Of a stretch of DNA of 64,000 nucleotides, positions 17,631-26,699 are shown piece by piece. Below the pieces are notes generated by a model, which did not search any database, was not told the origin of the DNA, and worked only from the letters and a program-made list of their open reading frames with translations. The DNA comes from REEB76 sp963774895 (GTDB taxonomy: Bacteria; Pseudomonadota; Gammaproteobacteria; Natronospirales; REEB76): assembly GCA_963774895.1 (NCBI GenBank), contig CAVZGN010000001.1, forward strand, positions 248,001 through 312,000. The letters run 5' to 3'. Position 1 is the stretch's first letter; each line of letters begins with the position of its first letter. Position numbers and translations under genes: made by a program.

Positions 17631-18002
17631 ATGGCAACAAATAAATGGCTGACTGATCTGTTCAAAAGCATAGATTCCAAGGATTCCCAGAGGTTCACGC
17701 AGAATCTATCGGATGATGTGGAATTCCGCTTTGGCAATGCGTCAGCTGTGCAGGGCCGCAAAGCCGTCTCTGGAACTGTGGAGACGTTTTTCAAAAGCAT
17801 CCGCGGCTTGCATCATGAGATTTTACAGGCCTGGACGCAAGCTGACTCGGTGATCTGCCATGGCATGGTTACCTATATCCGGCATGACGGCAGCACGCTG
17901 TGCGTGCCATTCGCCAATATTTTTACCTTAAGGAGCGGGAAGGTGTCGCGTTATCTGATCTTCGTGGACGTGTCGGAATTGTACGCCAGCCCGGTCAAAT
18001 GA
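17631..18002 (+). CDS. NTF2-like/SnoaL-type small protein
   Basis: This 123-residue protein has the cone-shaped NTF2-like pattern: an N-terminal helix (MATNKWLTDLFKSIDSKD), the DDVEFRFGNA segment and later strands around SVICHGMVTYIRHDG. The family includes small isomerases, cyclases and binding proteins. AAGGAG about eight bases before the ATG decides the start at 17631. The frame is open 42 bases further, but without a ribosome site. Its last 8 bases overlap the convergent fnr-like gene. The substrate is unknown. Confidence 0.75.
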   Translation: MATNKWLTDLFKSIDSKDSQRFTQNLSDDVEFRFGNASAVQGRKAVSGTVETFFKSIRGLHHEILQAWTQADSVICHGMVTYIRHDGSTLCVPFANIFTLRSGKVSRYLIFVDVSELYASPVK

Positions 18003-18747
18003 TGGCATTACGGTGCTTGTCCATGAAAGGCACGTCTTCACACATCCGGGCCAGGCGAACCTGATCCAGGATTTGGATATGGTGATGATCCGATTCTATG
18101 ATGCCTTGCCGCTCCAGCCTTGAAAGCGTGCGGCTGACCGTCGCCAGCGCCAGACGTAAATATACCGAAATATCGCTACGCGACATGGGTAGATATATCT
18201 GTTTAGCCTGTTCGCTATCCCGCAATTTATCCTGAAAGTGGAACAGGAATGCCGTGACACGTTCTTCGGCGCTGAGACTTCCCGATAGGAAGATATTGTT
18301 GACCAGTATTTGTCCGACCTTACGGAGGATGGCCGGCAGCAATGCCGGGAGCTTGCCGACGACCTCATTGAGTTGTGCCTGATTGATCTGGCATACCGTG
18401 GATGTGCTCAAGGCCACCGCGTTGAATTCATGTACGCCCGAGAAAAAGCCGTGCAATCCAATGGCATCACCCGATACGCGGAAACCGGGGATATACTCAC
18501 GGCCGGCGGAGTCCACCCCGTAAAGCTTGAAACAGCCGGACTGGACGATGAGCAGCCCCCCCATGGGATCCCCTGCGCGGAACAGGTAGTCACCGTGACG
18601 CAATGGGCCGAGATGGTGGATATAGCGTTCGAGTTCTGGAATATGGATGGTGCCGATATCGACTGGCAAACAGGCCCTGTACAAACCACACAGGCTGCAT
18701 GGCGTTGAGCGTTCTTTATTGAATGCCAATTCGGCCATTTTATGCAT
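17995..18747 (-). CDS. fnr: FNR-type oxygen-responsive transcription regulator
   Basis: This 250-residue Crp/FNR regulator has the cluster cysteines in FNR spacing, C-x2-C-x5-C at about residues 17-26, plus a fourth Cys near 119 (STSTVCQI) where E. coli FNR has C122. A cyclic-nucleotide-binding-like beta roll, a dimer helix and a C-terminal HTH (SRSDISVYLRLALATVSRT) follow. Together these predict an oxygen-labile [4Fe-4S] sensor. The recognition helix keeps the Ser-Arg pair but has Ala where FNR has Glu209. Start codons GTG 18750, ATG 18747 and ATG 18738 are possible, with no clear ribosome site. A perfect FNR box lies 118 bp upstream. Confidence 0.9.
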   Translation of the reverse strand: MHKMAELAFNKERSTPCSLCGLYRACLPVDIGTIHIPELERYIHHLGPLRHGDYLFRAGDPMGGLLIVQSGCFKLYGVDSAGREYIPGFRVSGDAIGLHGFFSGVHEFNAVALSTSTVCQINQAQLNEVVGKLPALLPAILRKVGQILVNNIFLSGSLSAEERVTAFLFHFQDKLRDSEQAKQIYLPMSRSDISVYLRLALATVSRTLSRLERQGIIESDHHHIQILDQVRLARMCEDVPFMDKHRNAII

Positions 18748-18864
18748 CACTTAAAAAGTAAATGCCGTGATCCACTGTCCTTAAACAATCTTCGTGTTTC
18801 GCAGCAGATCGCTGCCTAGCTACTATTTTGAAGTTTAGATTACATTGTAATTTGATCCAGGCAA

Positions 18865-18878
18865 TTGATACAAATCAA
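18865..18878. promoter_or_regulatory. Perfect FNR box upstream of fnr
   Basis: TTGATACAAATCAA matches TTGAT-N4-ATCAA at all ten positions. It lies in the AT-rich region 118 bp before the fnr-like start, which suggests that the regulator controls its own expression. Confidence 0.75.
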
Positions 18879-19271
18879 TATAATCTCATCTCAGTATCAT
18901 AATATTCTAATAATCCAAGTCGGTAATATTTTGTAATAAACAGTCCAAGCGCATGCGGTCTCTGCCATCAAGATCCAGAGGTGGCCAGGTTGGTTGGCTC
19001 ATTGAGATAAGGTATCGCGGTAATACCAGCAATAGATAATCATGCAAGGGGATGGGCGAATCATGCTACGTGACTGGTACCGGCCTTCAGGGGGGGTACC
19101 CGGTAGATAATCCACCCCGCGACTTCGTCTCGCGTTTCCTGTTTTCGGCGCGCTTCATCATCCTGGTTATTTAGGCCCAGGCCGCTATAGGTATGCGGAA
19201 AGTACCTGCCGAAAAATGTTACCGAAGCCAGGGCAAGCTGCTCCAAATCGGGGAGAATGGTGTTAGGGTTC

Positions 19272-19297
19272 AAGATCCAAGATCCAAGATCCAGATC
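19272..19297. repeat. Short tandem repeat of AAGATCC
   Basis: Three full 7-base units (AAGATCC) followed by a partial fourth lie directly upstream of the substrate-binding-protein start. It is a simple slip-prone repeat. Its length could affect spacing between a promoter and the start, but no promoter was identified. Confidence 0.6.
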
Positions 19298-19302
19298 CTG
19301 AG

Positions 19303-20253
19303 ATGAATAACCACCGTTTTTGGAGACCGCCCGTGCAACCTGTCGTCTTGCGACATATCCCGCGGCAAACAGTCAGCAGCATGAGCGCAATCCCGGCGGC
19401 AATCATGCTGGTGCTCGCCGCCGTGGTGATGCCACGAGCGAGCGCCGCTCCAATAAATATTATCGCCGCTGAGAATTTTTACGGTGACATTGCGCAACAG
19501 ATCGGCGGTGCCGATGTGGCGGTCGCGAGCGTGCTGCAAAATCCGGAGCAGGACCCGCACATGTTCGAGGCTGGCGCACAGGTGGCCCGCGGACTCACGC
19601 ATGCGAGCATTGTGATTTATAACGGCATCGGCTATGACCCCTGGATGCCAAAGCTGTTGGCGGCGACCCCGACTTCCGGACGTAAGGTCATCGTGGTTGC
19701 AGATCTGATCGGCGCCGTGAACGGCGCCAATCCGCATATCTGGTACCAGCCGGGCACTATGTTGGCGCTGGCCAGGAACCTGGAAATGGTGCTGGCCGTT
19801 GAAGATCCGGTTCACGCGCAAGCTTACCGGCAACGCCTTATGCGATTCGAAACTTCGCTGCTACCGCTGACGGCGCGGGTTGCAGCATTGCGCGCGCGCT
19901 TCGCCGGGACACCGGTAACAGCGACCGAACCGGTCTTCAACTACATGTTTCAGGCCCTGGGCATGCAGGTCAGAAACCAGCAGTTCCAACTGGCGGTGAT
20001 GAACGGCACCGAGCCCGGTGCCAGGGACATCGCCGCCTTCGAAACCGACTTGCACCAGCAGCGGGTCAAATTGCTGGTTTACAATAGCCAAGCGACAAGT
20101 TCGCTTGCCCTGTACATGCTGGAGATGGCTAAAACCGCACACATCCCGGTGGTCGGCGCTACTGAAACCGAACCGCCGGGTAAAGATTATCAAGGCTGGA
20201 TACTGGATGAGCTGGAAGAGGTCGAAAACGCGCTTGCCCGGAATACTCAGTGA
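19303..20253 (+). CDS. Metal ABC transporter substrate-binding protein (ZnuA/TroA family)
   Basis: This 316-residue cluster A-I binding protein has a signal peptide (cleavage after ASAA near residue 49) and metal-site segments DPHMFE, NPHIWY, TATEPVF and ATETEPPGKDY. The first two give the usual histidines. The third position reads Glu where many ZnuA proteins have His. No His-rich loop is present. It would deliver zinc or manganese to the ABC transporter encoded next. If the ATG at 19303 is used, an unusual 26-residue extension precedes the signal peptide. ATG 19381 is the alternative. The stop overlaps the ATPase start. Confidence 0.88.
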   Translation: MNNHRFWRPPVQPVVLRHIPRQTVSSMSAIPAAIMLVLAAVVMPRASAAPINIIAAENFYGDIAQQIGGADVAVASVLQNPEQDPHMFEAGAQVARGLTHASIVIYNGIGYDPWMPKLLAATPTSGRKVIVVADLIGAVNGANPHIWYQPGTMLALARNLEMVLAVEDPVHAQAYRQRLMRFETSLLPLTARVAALRARFAGTPVTATEPVFNYMFQALGMQVRNQQFQLAVMNGTEPGARDIAAFETDLHQQRVKLLVYNSQATSSLALYMLEMAKTAHIPVVGATETEPPGKDYQGWILDELEEVENALARNTQ

Positions 20254-21062
20254 CTGCCATTGAATTCCGCGATGTCACTATCAATTTAGGTGGCCGTGAG
20301 GTACTCGCTAAGGTAAATCTCGCGGTTAAGCGCGGCGAGTTCGTCGGGGTATTCGGCCCCAACGGCTCCGGCAAGACCACGCTCATGCGGGCGATCCTCG
20401 GGCTTATTCCCGCTGCCCAAGGCAGCATTCGTGTGTTCGACACGGCGCCGACCCGCGGCAATCACACGGTCGGCTATATGCCGCAGCTGCACAGTCTGCC
20501 GGCGGGGATGCATTTGCGTGGCTGGGATTTCGTCGCGGCCGCTGTGCGCGGTTACCGCCCGGGGTTGCCGTTCCTGGATGCCGACAGCCGCCGCCAGGTG
20601 TTGCAGGTCCTGGAACGTGTGGGCGGACTCGACATTGCGCGACGTCCGCTCGGCGAACTTTCCGGTGGCGAACGCCAGCGTCTGCGTTTGGCACAGGCTC
20701 TGCTCGATGATCCGAAAATCCTGCTGTTGGATGAGCCGCTCATCACACTCGACCTCAATCACCAGCGCACCGTCATCGAGCTTGCGAAGTCCTTGCAGCG
20801 CGATCTTGACGTTACCGTACTGTTCAGCGCCCATGAGCTCAATCCGCTGCTGGGAGTCATCGACCGGGTACTTTATCTTGGCAGCGGACACGCCGCACTC
20901 GGTACCGTGGATGAGATCGTCACTGGACCGATGCTCACGAAGCTTTATGGGGCGGAAATCGAAGTCCTGCGCCACGCAGGACGCATCTTCGTCATGTCCG
21001 GTCGTTACGGCGTCGAGCAGCACGTTCATTTACACAACCAAGGCCATGGCCACGATGCTTGA
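20250..21062 (+). CDS. Metal ABC transporter ATP-binding protein (ZnuC-like)
   Basis: This 270-residue ABC ATPase has Walker A GPNGSGKTTL near residue 35, signature LSGGERQRL near 140, Walker B LLLDEPLITLD and a switch His in SAHELN. A His-rich tail (HVHLHNQGHGHDA) fits a zinc or similar metal transporter. It begins with GTG overlapping the stop of the binding-protein gene, and its own end overlaps the permease start, so the three genes form one operon. Confidence 0.92.
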   Translation: MTAIEFRDVTINLGGREVLAKVNLAVKRGEFVGVFGPNGSGKTTLMRAILGLIPAAQGSIRVFDTAPTRGNHTVGYMPQLHSLPAGMHLRGWDFVAAAVRGYRPGLPFLDADSRRQVLQVLERVGGLDIARRPLGELSGGERQRLRLAQALLDDPKILLLDEPLITLDLNHQRTVIELAKSLQRDLDVTVLFSAHELNPLLGVIDRVLYLGSGHAALGTVDEIVTGPMLTKLYGAEIEVLRHAGRIFVMSGRYGVEQHVHLHNQGHGHDA

Positions 21063-21858
21063 ATACGAATTCATGCAGAGCGCGTTTGCGGCCGCAGCGA
21101 TTGTGTCCGTGGTTGCCGGCCTGGTCGGCTACTTCCTGGTGCTGCGTGGCCAGACCTTCGCCGGTCATGCGCTCGGACACATCGGCTTCACCGGCGCGAC
21201 CGGGGCGGTGCTTGTTGGCATGTCGCCGCTCGCTGGCCTGGTACTGGTCACCGTCGCGGCGGGTGTGAGCATGGGTTTGCTTGATGAAAAATTCATGTAC
21301 CGCGATGTCGCCATCGGAATCGTGCTGGCGCTGGCTCTGGGAATGGGTCTCCTGTTTCTGCACTTCTACGTTGGGGCGGCGACCCAAGCTACGACCATTC
21401 TGTTCGGCAATGTGTTCGCGGTTGATTGGCCCACGGTATGGAGCCTGCTGGCGATCGGCGCGCTGACAGTGGCAATCCTGGGCTGGGCGGCGCGACCGCT
21501 GTTGTTCGCGAGCTTGCAGCCAGAAGTAGCAGAGGCCAAAGGCGTGTCGCTGCGATTTTACTCGATTCTGTTTCTGGCCCTGGCGGCACTAGCGACCGCC
21601 GAATGTGCGCAAATTGTCGGAATCCTTCTGGTATTTGCACTGATGGTCGGTCCGGCGGCTGCCGCCCAGCGGCTGGTTTTTGATGTCCGTTGGGGGCTGT
21701 TGTTGGCGGTTGCGCTGGCGCTGGCTGAGGCCTGGTTGGGTATCGCCCTTGCATATTGGAGCAACTGGCCGGCAAGTTTCTGGATCAGTGCGCTGAGCGC
21801 CGGCGTGTATTTGCTGGCGGCGCTTACTGACCGTGAGCACCCTATGGCTGCTGCCTGA
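21055..21858 (+). CDS. Metal ABC transporter permease (ZnuB-like)
   Basis: This 267-residue protein has about eight hydrophobic segments and the ABC-3 family pattern: GHALGHIGFTGATGAVLVG near residue 40 and EVAEAKGVSLRFYSILFLAL near 165. It forms the membrane channel for the metal taken up by the two preceding gene products. ATG 21055 was chosen because it begins the typical hydrophilic leader MLEYEFMQ and overlaps the ATPase stop by eight bases. An in-frame ATG at 21046 is possible. Confidence 0.9.
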   Translation: MLEYEFMQSAFAAAAIVSVVAGLVGYFLVLRGQTFAGHALGHIGFTGATGAVLVGMSPLAGLVLVTVAAGVSMGLLDEKFMYRDVAIGIVLALALGMGLLFLHFYVGAATQATTILFGNVFAVDWPTVWSLLAIGALTVAILGWAARPLLFASLQPEVAEAKGVSLRFYSILFLALAALATAECAQIVGILLVFALMVGPAAAAQRLVFDVRWGLLLAVALALAEAWLGIALAYWSNWPASFWISALSAGVYLLAALTDREHPMAAA

Positions 21859-22163
21859 GCCGGTTTAACAGCCAAGGTCATTCGACCGTCAATATCTGCT
21901 GAATATGATATTTTTATATCAAGCGCTTGTAGTGCACGTCTTTCGTGCGTGTCCTCTATGAACATGACCCAGGTCATGGAGTAGCAATCCTATACGGCCT
22001 ATGTTGATCTTATTGGTGTTGTTTCCGAGAATTTCAGGTGTAGTAAGCAAGGATCAAATGATTCTCCAGAGTCCTCGATAAAGACACAGGCATGCCAATG
22101 GCAACAGATACTCAGGACGCTAAATAGCCTTATCACATAGGTTATGTTTGACAGGAGTGCTGC
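21859..22163. other. Intergenic region with one dyad
   Basis: No gene is seen. ATGAC-N4-GTCAT at 21964-21977 is an inverted repeat of the Crp/FNR half-site class but not a good FNR match. The remainder is unremarkable. Confidence 0.5.
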
Positions 22164-22529
22164 ATGAAACAGCTGATAATTACGGTTTTTATTCTGATGC
22201 TTGCTGGCTGCTCGGCGTGGGAGGCTCATCAGCATGCCGATGAACTCTCACAAATGCGCCAGGACGATGACTATTGCGTCAACAAAGGCGTGCACTATCC
22301 AGATGCTGACTATGTGAGCTGCCGCTATGAATTGCAGAATCACCGTTTATACTATGAATGGAAATGCTTGCAGATGGCCAGGTGCGCAAGTACGCAGCCA
22401 AGCACGTCACCCCAGGCATTTACCCAGACAGAGACCTACAGGCCATTGGATAAGAAGCATTTTCAATGCTGGAAGGAACCACAGTTCGGCGGTGACTATG
22501 TTTACTGTGGCGAGAAAGACCAATCCTGA
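22164..22529 (+). CDS. Small lipoprotein of unknown function
   Basis: This 121-residue protein has a clear lipoprotein signal (MKQLIITVFILMLAGC, lipidated Cys near residue 16). Six further cysteines in the mature part (YCVNKG, YVSCRY, WKCLQ, RCASTQ, QCWKE, YCGEKD) could pair into disulfides. ACAGGAG lies seven bases before the ATG. I recognise no family. It is followed after 70 bp by the acetyltransferase gene. It is likely anchored to the inner or outer membrane on the periplasmic side. Confidence 0.72.
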   Translation: MKQLIITVFILMLAGCSAWEAHQHADELSQMRQDDDYCVNKGVHYPDADYVSCRYELQNHRLYYEWKCLQMARCASTQPSTSPQAFTQTETYRPLDKKHFQCWKEPQFGGDYVYCGEKDQS

Positions 22530-22599
22530 CGCCTCCATAAGACAACCAGTTCATACAAACAAGCGCAGCGACACTGCCATTGCATGAACTGAGCTGCGA

Positions 22600-25272
22600 A
22601 TGAGCATCCGCAATCTTCGTGCACTCCTGCAACCACGTAGCGTGGTACTGGTAGGGGCCAGCGACAAGCAGGGCGCGGTCGGTGAAGTGCTGGCACATAA
22701 TCTGCTGAGCTTCAAGGGCGATCTGTATTTCGTAAATCCGAAGCACGCCACGCTCTTCGAGCGACCCTGTTGGGGGAACATCGATGCGCTGCCAGCTACA
22801 CCGGATCTGGCCGTGATCTGCACGCCGGCAGCGGCAGTACCGGATCTGATACGTGCACTTGCTGGTCGTGGTACGCGCGCAGCCATCGTGGTGAGTGCGG
22901 GATTCGGCGAAGCCGGCATATCCGGCGAGGCGTTGCAGCAGGTGATGCTGGATGCCGCCCGCACCAGCACATTGCGCATCGTCGGGCCTAACTGCATCGG
23001 CGTGCTTAGCCCACCCATCGGCCTGAACGCGAGCTTTACCCATGACATAGCCCTTACCGGTTCGCTGGCGTTTCTGACCCAGTCAGGCGCGCTCTTGACT
23101 GCCGTGCTCGATTGGGCGCGTACCCGCGGCATCGGTTTTTCACACCTGATTTCTCTTGGGGACATGGCGGACGTGGATTTCGGTGACCTGCTCGATTACC
23201 TCGCTACCGATCCCGGCACGCATGCCATTTTGTTGTATATCGAAGGCATCCGTGATGCGCGCAAGTTCATGTCGGCGGCGCGGGTGGCGGCGCGCCTGAA
23301 ACCGGTGATTGTGGTAAAAAGCGGCCGACATGCAGAGGGCGCACGCGCTGCCGCTACCCATACCGGAGCGCTGGCGGGCGCGGATCGTGTGTATGACGCC
23401 GCTTTCCGGCGCGCCGGCATGCTGCGCGTACCCCATCTCGGGGCATTGTTCGGCGCCGTCGACATCCTGACGCTGGCCGAGCTTCCCCGCGGTAATCGTC
23501 TGGGCATTCTCACCAATGGTGGCGGCATGGGCGTACTCGCCACCGATGCCCTGCTGGATCGTGGCGGGCAGCTTGCAGACATGAGCACGCCCACACGCGC
23601 ACGGCTTGAAGCAAAACTGCCGCGTACCTGGTCCCACAGCAATCCCGTGGACATCGTCGGGGACGCCGACGGCGCGCGCTATGCTGCGGCACTCGAGCCG
23701 TTGATCGGAGATCCGGGCTTGGATGCAATCCTGGTGCTGTACTGTCCAACCGGAGTAAGCGATCCGGAAGAAGTCGCCGAGGCTGTGATCAGAGTTGCTG
23801 CGCATACCGATAAACCGATATTAACCAGCTGGATTGGCGGCGAGAAGGTCGCCACTGCCCGCCGTCGCTTGGCGGCGGCGCGCCTGCCGAGTTTTGAGAC
23901 GCCGGAGGGCGCGGTGCAGGCGTTCATGTATCTGGCGGGTTACCGCCGCAATCAGGAGATGCTCACCCAGACGCCGGCATCGCTGCCCGAGACATTCATG
24001 CCTGATTTAAGCCGCGCACGCGCGCTCATCGCGCAGGCACTGCGGGAAAACCGCGAATGGCTCACGGAGATCGAATCGCAGACACTGCTGGGTTGCTACG
24101 CCATCCCCACGGTGCCGACACGCTTCGCGCAGACTGAAGAGCAAGTCGGAAGCCTGGCGCATGAATTGCAGCCACCGTATGCACTCAAGATCATCTCACC
24201 CCAAATAATCCATAAATCAGATGTCGGCGGTGTGGCGCTTGGCCTGGCGGATGCTGAGGCAGTGATTGCCGCAGCCCGGCTCATGCGTGACCAAATCACG
24301 GCACGCCTTCCGCATGCCACGCTTACCGGTTTCGCCGTGCAGACCATGGTGCAGCGTCACCGGGCCCACGAACTCATTGCCGGCATCAGCAATGACGCAC
24401 AGTTCGGACCGGTGGTGCTGTTTGGCCAGGGCGGCACCGCGGCGGAAGTGGTGGGTGATACGGCACTGGCACTGCCGCCGCTCAACCTGCACCTGGCTGA
24501 GATGCTCATGGACGAGACCCGCATCGCGCGGCTGCTGGCAGGTTATCGTGACCATCCACCGGTCAAGCGCGAGGCCGTGGCCCTGACCCTAGTGAAACTC
24601 GCGCAATTGGCTGGCGATCTGGCGGAAGTGGTGGAGCTCGACATCAATCCGTTATTGGCGGACGCCGACGGGGTCGTGGCTCTGGATGCGCGGGTGCGGG
24701 TCGCAGCCTCCAGAGTGCCGGCCGAAGACCGCCTGGCGATCCGTCCCTATCCGCGTGAACTGGAGCGGGAGTTCGCGCTTGCCGACGGCCGCAGGCTGCG
24801 GTTGCGGCCGATACTGCCGGAAGACGAAACCATGATCCAGCAGTTGTTCAAGCGGCTCACGCCGGAAGAGATTTACATGCGTTTTCACGGCGGCATGAAA
24901 GTACTGCAGCATACCTTGGCGGCGCGCCTCACGCAGATTGATTACGATCGTGAGATGGCGCTGGTGTTAACCGAAGCCGGAGTCCCGGGCAAGTCAGACA
25001 TTTACGCTGTGGCGCGACTGGCGGCCGATCCGGATTTTCAACGCGCGGAATTCTCGCTGCTGGTGCAACATGACTATACCGGCCATGGCGTAGGCACGCG
25101 CCTGATGCAGGTACTTATTGAATATGCCCGCGATCACGGCATTGGTGAACTCGACGGACTGGTATTGCGAGAGAACACGGTGATGCTGGATCTGTGCAGG
25201 CGCCTGGGGTTCCGCGCTGTGATCATTAGCGGACAATCGGATGCTGTCAACGTAGTGCTAAAACTGCGGTGA
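22600..25272 (+). CDS. Acyl-CoA synthetase-like/GNAT protein acetyltransferase (Pat/PatZ type)
   Basis: This 890-residue multidomain protein has a CoA-binding domain (about residues 5-130, VLVGASDKQGAVGEVL), a succinyl-CoA-ligase-like flavodoxin domain with ATHTGALAG, an ATP-grasp domain (about 480-690, with LKIISPQIIHKSDVGG) and a C-terminal GNAT acetyltransferase (about 720-890, QHDYTGHGVGTRLMQ). This order is that of Pat/PatZ/YfiQ, which acetylates lysines, classically on acetyl-CoA synthetase. The start at 22600 lacks a strong ribosome site. It stands alone between a small lipoprotein and the convergent host-attachment gene. Confidence 0.9.
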   Translation: MSIRNLRALLQPRSVVLVGASDKQGAVGEVLAHNLLSFKGDLYFVNPKHATLFERPCWGNIDALPATPDLAVICTPAAAVPDLIRALAGRGTRAAIVVSAGFGEAGISGEALQQVMLDAARTSTLRIVGPNCIGVLSPPIGLNASFTHDIALTGSLAFLTQSGALLTAVLDWARTRGIGFSHLISLGDMADVDFGDLLDYLATDPGTHAILLYIEGIRDARKFMSAARVAARLKPVIVVKSGRHAEGARAAATHTGALAGADRVYDAAFRRAGMLRVPHLGALFGAVDILTLAELPRGNRLGILTNGGGMGVLATDALLDRGGQLADMSTPTRARLEAKLPRTWSHSNPVDIVGDADGARYAAALEPLIGDPGLDAILVLYCPTGVSDPEEVAEAVIRVAAHTDKPILTSWIGGEKVATARRRLAAARLPSFETPEGAVQAFMYLAGYRRNQEMLTQTPASLPETFMPDLSRARALIAQALRENREWLTEIESQTLLGCYAIPTVPTRFAQTEEQVGSLAHELQPPYALKIISPQIIHKSDVGGVALGLADAEAVIAAARLMRDQITARLPHATLTGFAVQTMVQRHRAHELIAGISNDAQFGPVVLFGQGGTAAEVVGDTALALPPLNLHLAEMLMDETRIARLLAGYRDHPPVKREAVALTLVKLAQLAGDLAEVVELDINPLLADADGVVALDARVRVAASRVPAEDRLAIRPYPRELEREFALADGRRLRLRPILPEDETMIQQLFKRLTPEEIYMRFHGGMKVLQHTLAARLTQIDYDREMALVLTEAGVPGKSDIYAVARLAADPDFQRAEFSLLVQHDYTGHGVGTRLMQVLIEYARDHGIGELDGLVLRENTVMLDLCRRLGFRAVIISGQSDAVNVVLKLR

Positions 25273-25318
25273 TAATGGGGTCATGATCGAGGTAAATGAT
25301 CACACGGATGTTAAGAAT

Positions 25319-25792
25319 CTAGACCTCTATCCCCATAACGCGCCGGGGCCAGAGCCGCTTTGGCAGACAGCTGCGGATGCGCTGGCTGCTGGCGCGCGTC
25401 AGGTTCTTGGCGATGTAACGCACCGGCACCGTCAGCCGCCGGTTACGCAGTTCCATGCGCAGCATGCCGAGAAATTCCGGATCGGCGATGATGAACAGAC
25501 GATCCAGGGCTTGTTTGCGCCATTTATCGGCGATGGTCGCGCCGATATCGTGGGCGAAGCGGCGCGCGCTTTCATCCTGCAGGTTATCGCGACCCAGAGC
25601 CGCACGACTACCGCGTTCGCGGTTCAGTGACCTTCCCTGCCGATCTGATGCCAGCGTATGTGCCGGCCGGCGTGCATCCGCATTCACCAAGTCATTGAAT
25701 TCCTGCAACTGTTCCTGGTTATGGGCAATGCTGAATACCCGCGCCCGGCCGCGGTCGGCGGCCACCACCAAGATTTCCCTAGTTATACCCAT
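25319..25792 (-). CDS. Host-attachment-family protein
   Basis: This 157-residue protein resembles the host attachment family named for an Agrobacterium AtsE-like protein. It has the N-terminal strand EILVVAADRGRARVFSI, a basic middle section with SLNRERGSRAALGR, and the conserved FAHDIGATIADKWRK and LFIIADPEFLGMLR segments. The fold resembles an eRF1/VLRF1-type domain, and a ribosome-related role has been proposed for relatives. Its start overlaps the stop of the zinc-ribbon gene upstream by one base. The opposite-strand frame at 25283-25630 is not coding. Confidence 0.78.
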   Translation of the reverse strand: MGITREILVVAADRGRARVFSIAHNQEQLQEFNDLVNADARRPAHTLASDRQGRSLNRERGSRAALGRDNLQDESARRFAHDIGATIADKWRKQALDRLFIIADPEFLGMLRMELRNRRLTVPVRYIAKNLTRASSQRIRSCLPKRLWPRRVMGIEV

Positions 25793-25995
25793 CAGCTGCT
25801 CCGCCGTTCTTCATCGAGTGGGGCCATGTTTTCCAGCTGCCATTCAGGTTCGGCATCCGCGCTGGGGCGCGTGTGGTTCAAATACACACTCGCGCCACAA
25901 TAGGCGCACATGACTTCGTGACCGACTGCCAGTACATGCAGCGGGATGGCATTCTTCTCACCGCATTCCGGGCAGCGCAGCTGGCAATAATTCAT
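25792..25995 (-). CDS. Small zinc-ribbon protein
   Basis: This 67-residue protein has two CxxC pairs, CPEC near residue 8 and CAYC near residue 30, that form a zinc ribbon. An acidic tail follows. Nothing in the sequence gives a function. It lies directly upstream of the host-attachment-family gene with a one-base overlap, so the two are probably co-expressed. Confidence 0.7.
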   Translation of the reverse strand: MNYCQLRCPECGEKNAIPLHVLAVGHEVMCAYCGASVYLNHTRPSADAEPEWQLENMAPLDEERRSS

Positions 25996-26054
25996 GAAGT
26001 TCTCGCTCTTAAATCCATAAAACAGGCGCGCGGCCCGGGCCGCGCGCTAGGTCC

Positions 26055-26507
26055 TCAGGAAGCCTTCACCGGTATGCGTTTCGGTTTGTGGGTCTCGCCC
26101 TTGCCGATCTCGATCTCCAGCACACCCTTGTCATAGTGTGCGTTGATCTTCTCGGGATCCGCAGAATCAGGCAGCGTGAAGCGGCGATAGAACTCGCCCG
26201 CCACGCGTTCCACCCGATAATAGTCATCCCGGTCTTCCTTGATTTCCGATTCGCGGGTGCCCTTGATGGTGAGCATGCCGTCTTCCATGGTGACTTCCAC
26301 GTCCTTGGGTTCCACACCGGGAATATCGGCCTTTACCAGGAAGCGATTATCCTCTTCCTTGATATCGACGGCTGGCAGCCAGCCCCCCAGTGACAGATCG
26401 TTCTCATCCACGGGCAGCCATGTGCCCATGCGTGCACCCAACAGCCGATTGAAATCATCGGACAATTCACGGATGTAGTTCCGTGGTTCATAGCGTGTGA
26501 TATTCAT
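26055..26507 (-). CDS. Small heat-shock protein Hsp20
   Basis: This 150-residue protein has an alpha-crystallin domain (about residues 45-140) with DIPGVEPKDVEVTMEDGMLT, VERVAGEFYRRFTLP and the closing motif KGVLEIEIGKGE, and an RIPV tail (IxI/V-type motif used for oligomerisation). It holds unfolding proteins in a refoldable state. The start at 26507 follows GGAGGG by six bases. An ATG 42 bases further upstream lacks a site. An FNR-like box is 115 bp upstream, so it may respond to oxygen limitation. Confidence 0.93.
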   Translation of the reverse strand: MNITRYEPRNYIRELSDDFNRLLGARMGTWLPVDENDLSLGGWLPAVDIKEEDNRFLVKADIPGVEPKDVEVTMEDGMLTIKGTRESEIKEDRDDYYRVERVAGEFYRRFTLPDSADPEKINAHYDKGVLEIEIGKGETHKPKRIPVKAS

Positions 26508-26621
26508 AGTCGACCCTCCGTACAGTGGCGGAGGCCGTATTCGATCCACCGGACCGTCGCGGTTGCTCCGCGAAATAAAACTCTTATCGGATTTATTATG
26601 CTACAGGCATTTATCCACGCA

Positions 26622-26635
26622 TTGACTTAGATCAA
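26622..26635. promoter_or_regulatory. FNR-like box upstream of hsp20
   Basis: TTGACTTAGATCAA differs from the FNR consensus at one base (TTGAC instead of TTGAT). It is 115 bp upstream of the Hsp20 start, in the intergenic gap before the end of the convergent-side oxidoreductase gene. Confidence 0.55.
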
Positions 26636-26699
26636 ACTGCATCCACAAAGGTTCCAAGCTTTGCAGCCGGTGGTATGTACCTGTGGTTTGGACCCGGTC

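Larger units (their letters stand above)
18748..19302. other. Long AT-rich intergenic region
   Basis: No convincing gene is seen here. The part next to fnr is AT-rich and holds the FNR box. The part next to the metal-transporter operon has a short tandem repeat. A 70-codon leftward frame (19061-19273) matches no family I know and lacks a ribosome site. Confidence 0.6.

Noticed and set aside
25283..25630. 115-codon rightward frame
   Set aside because: It is a shadow of the host-attachment-family gene on the other strand.
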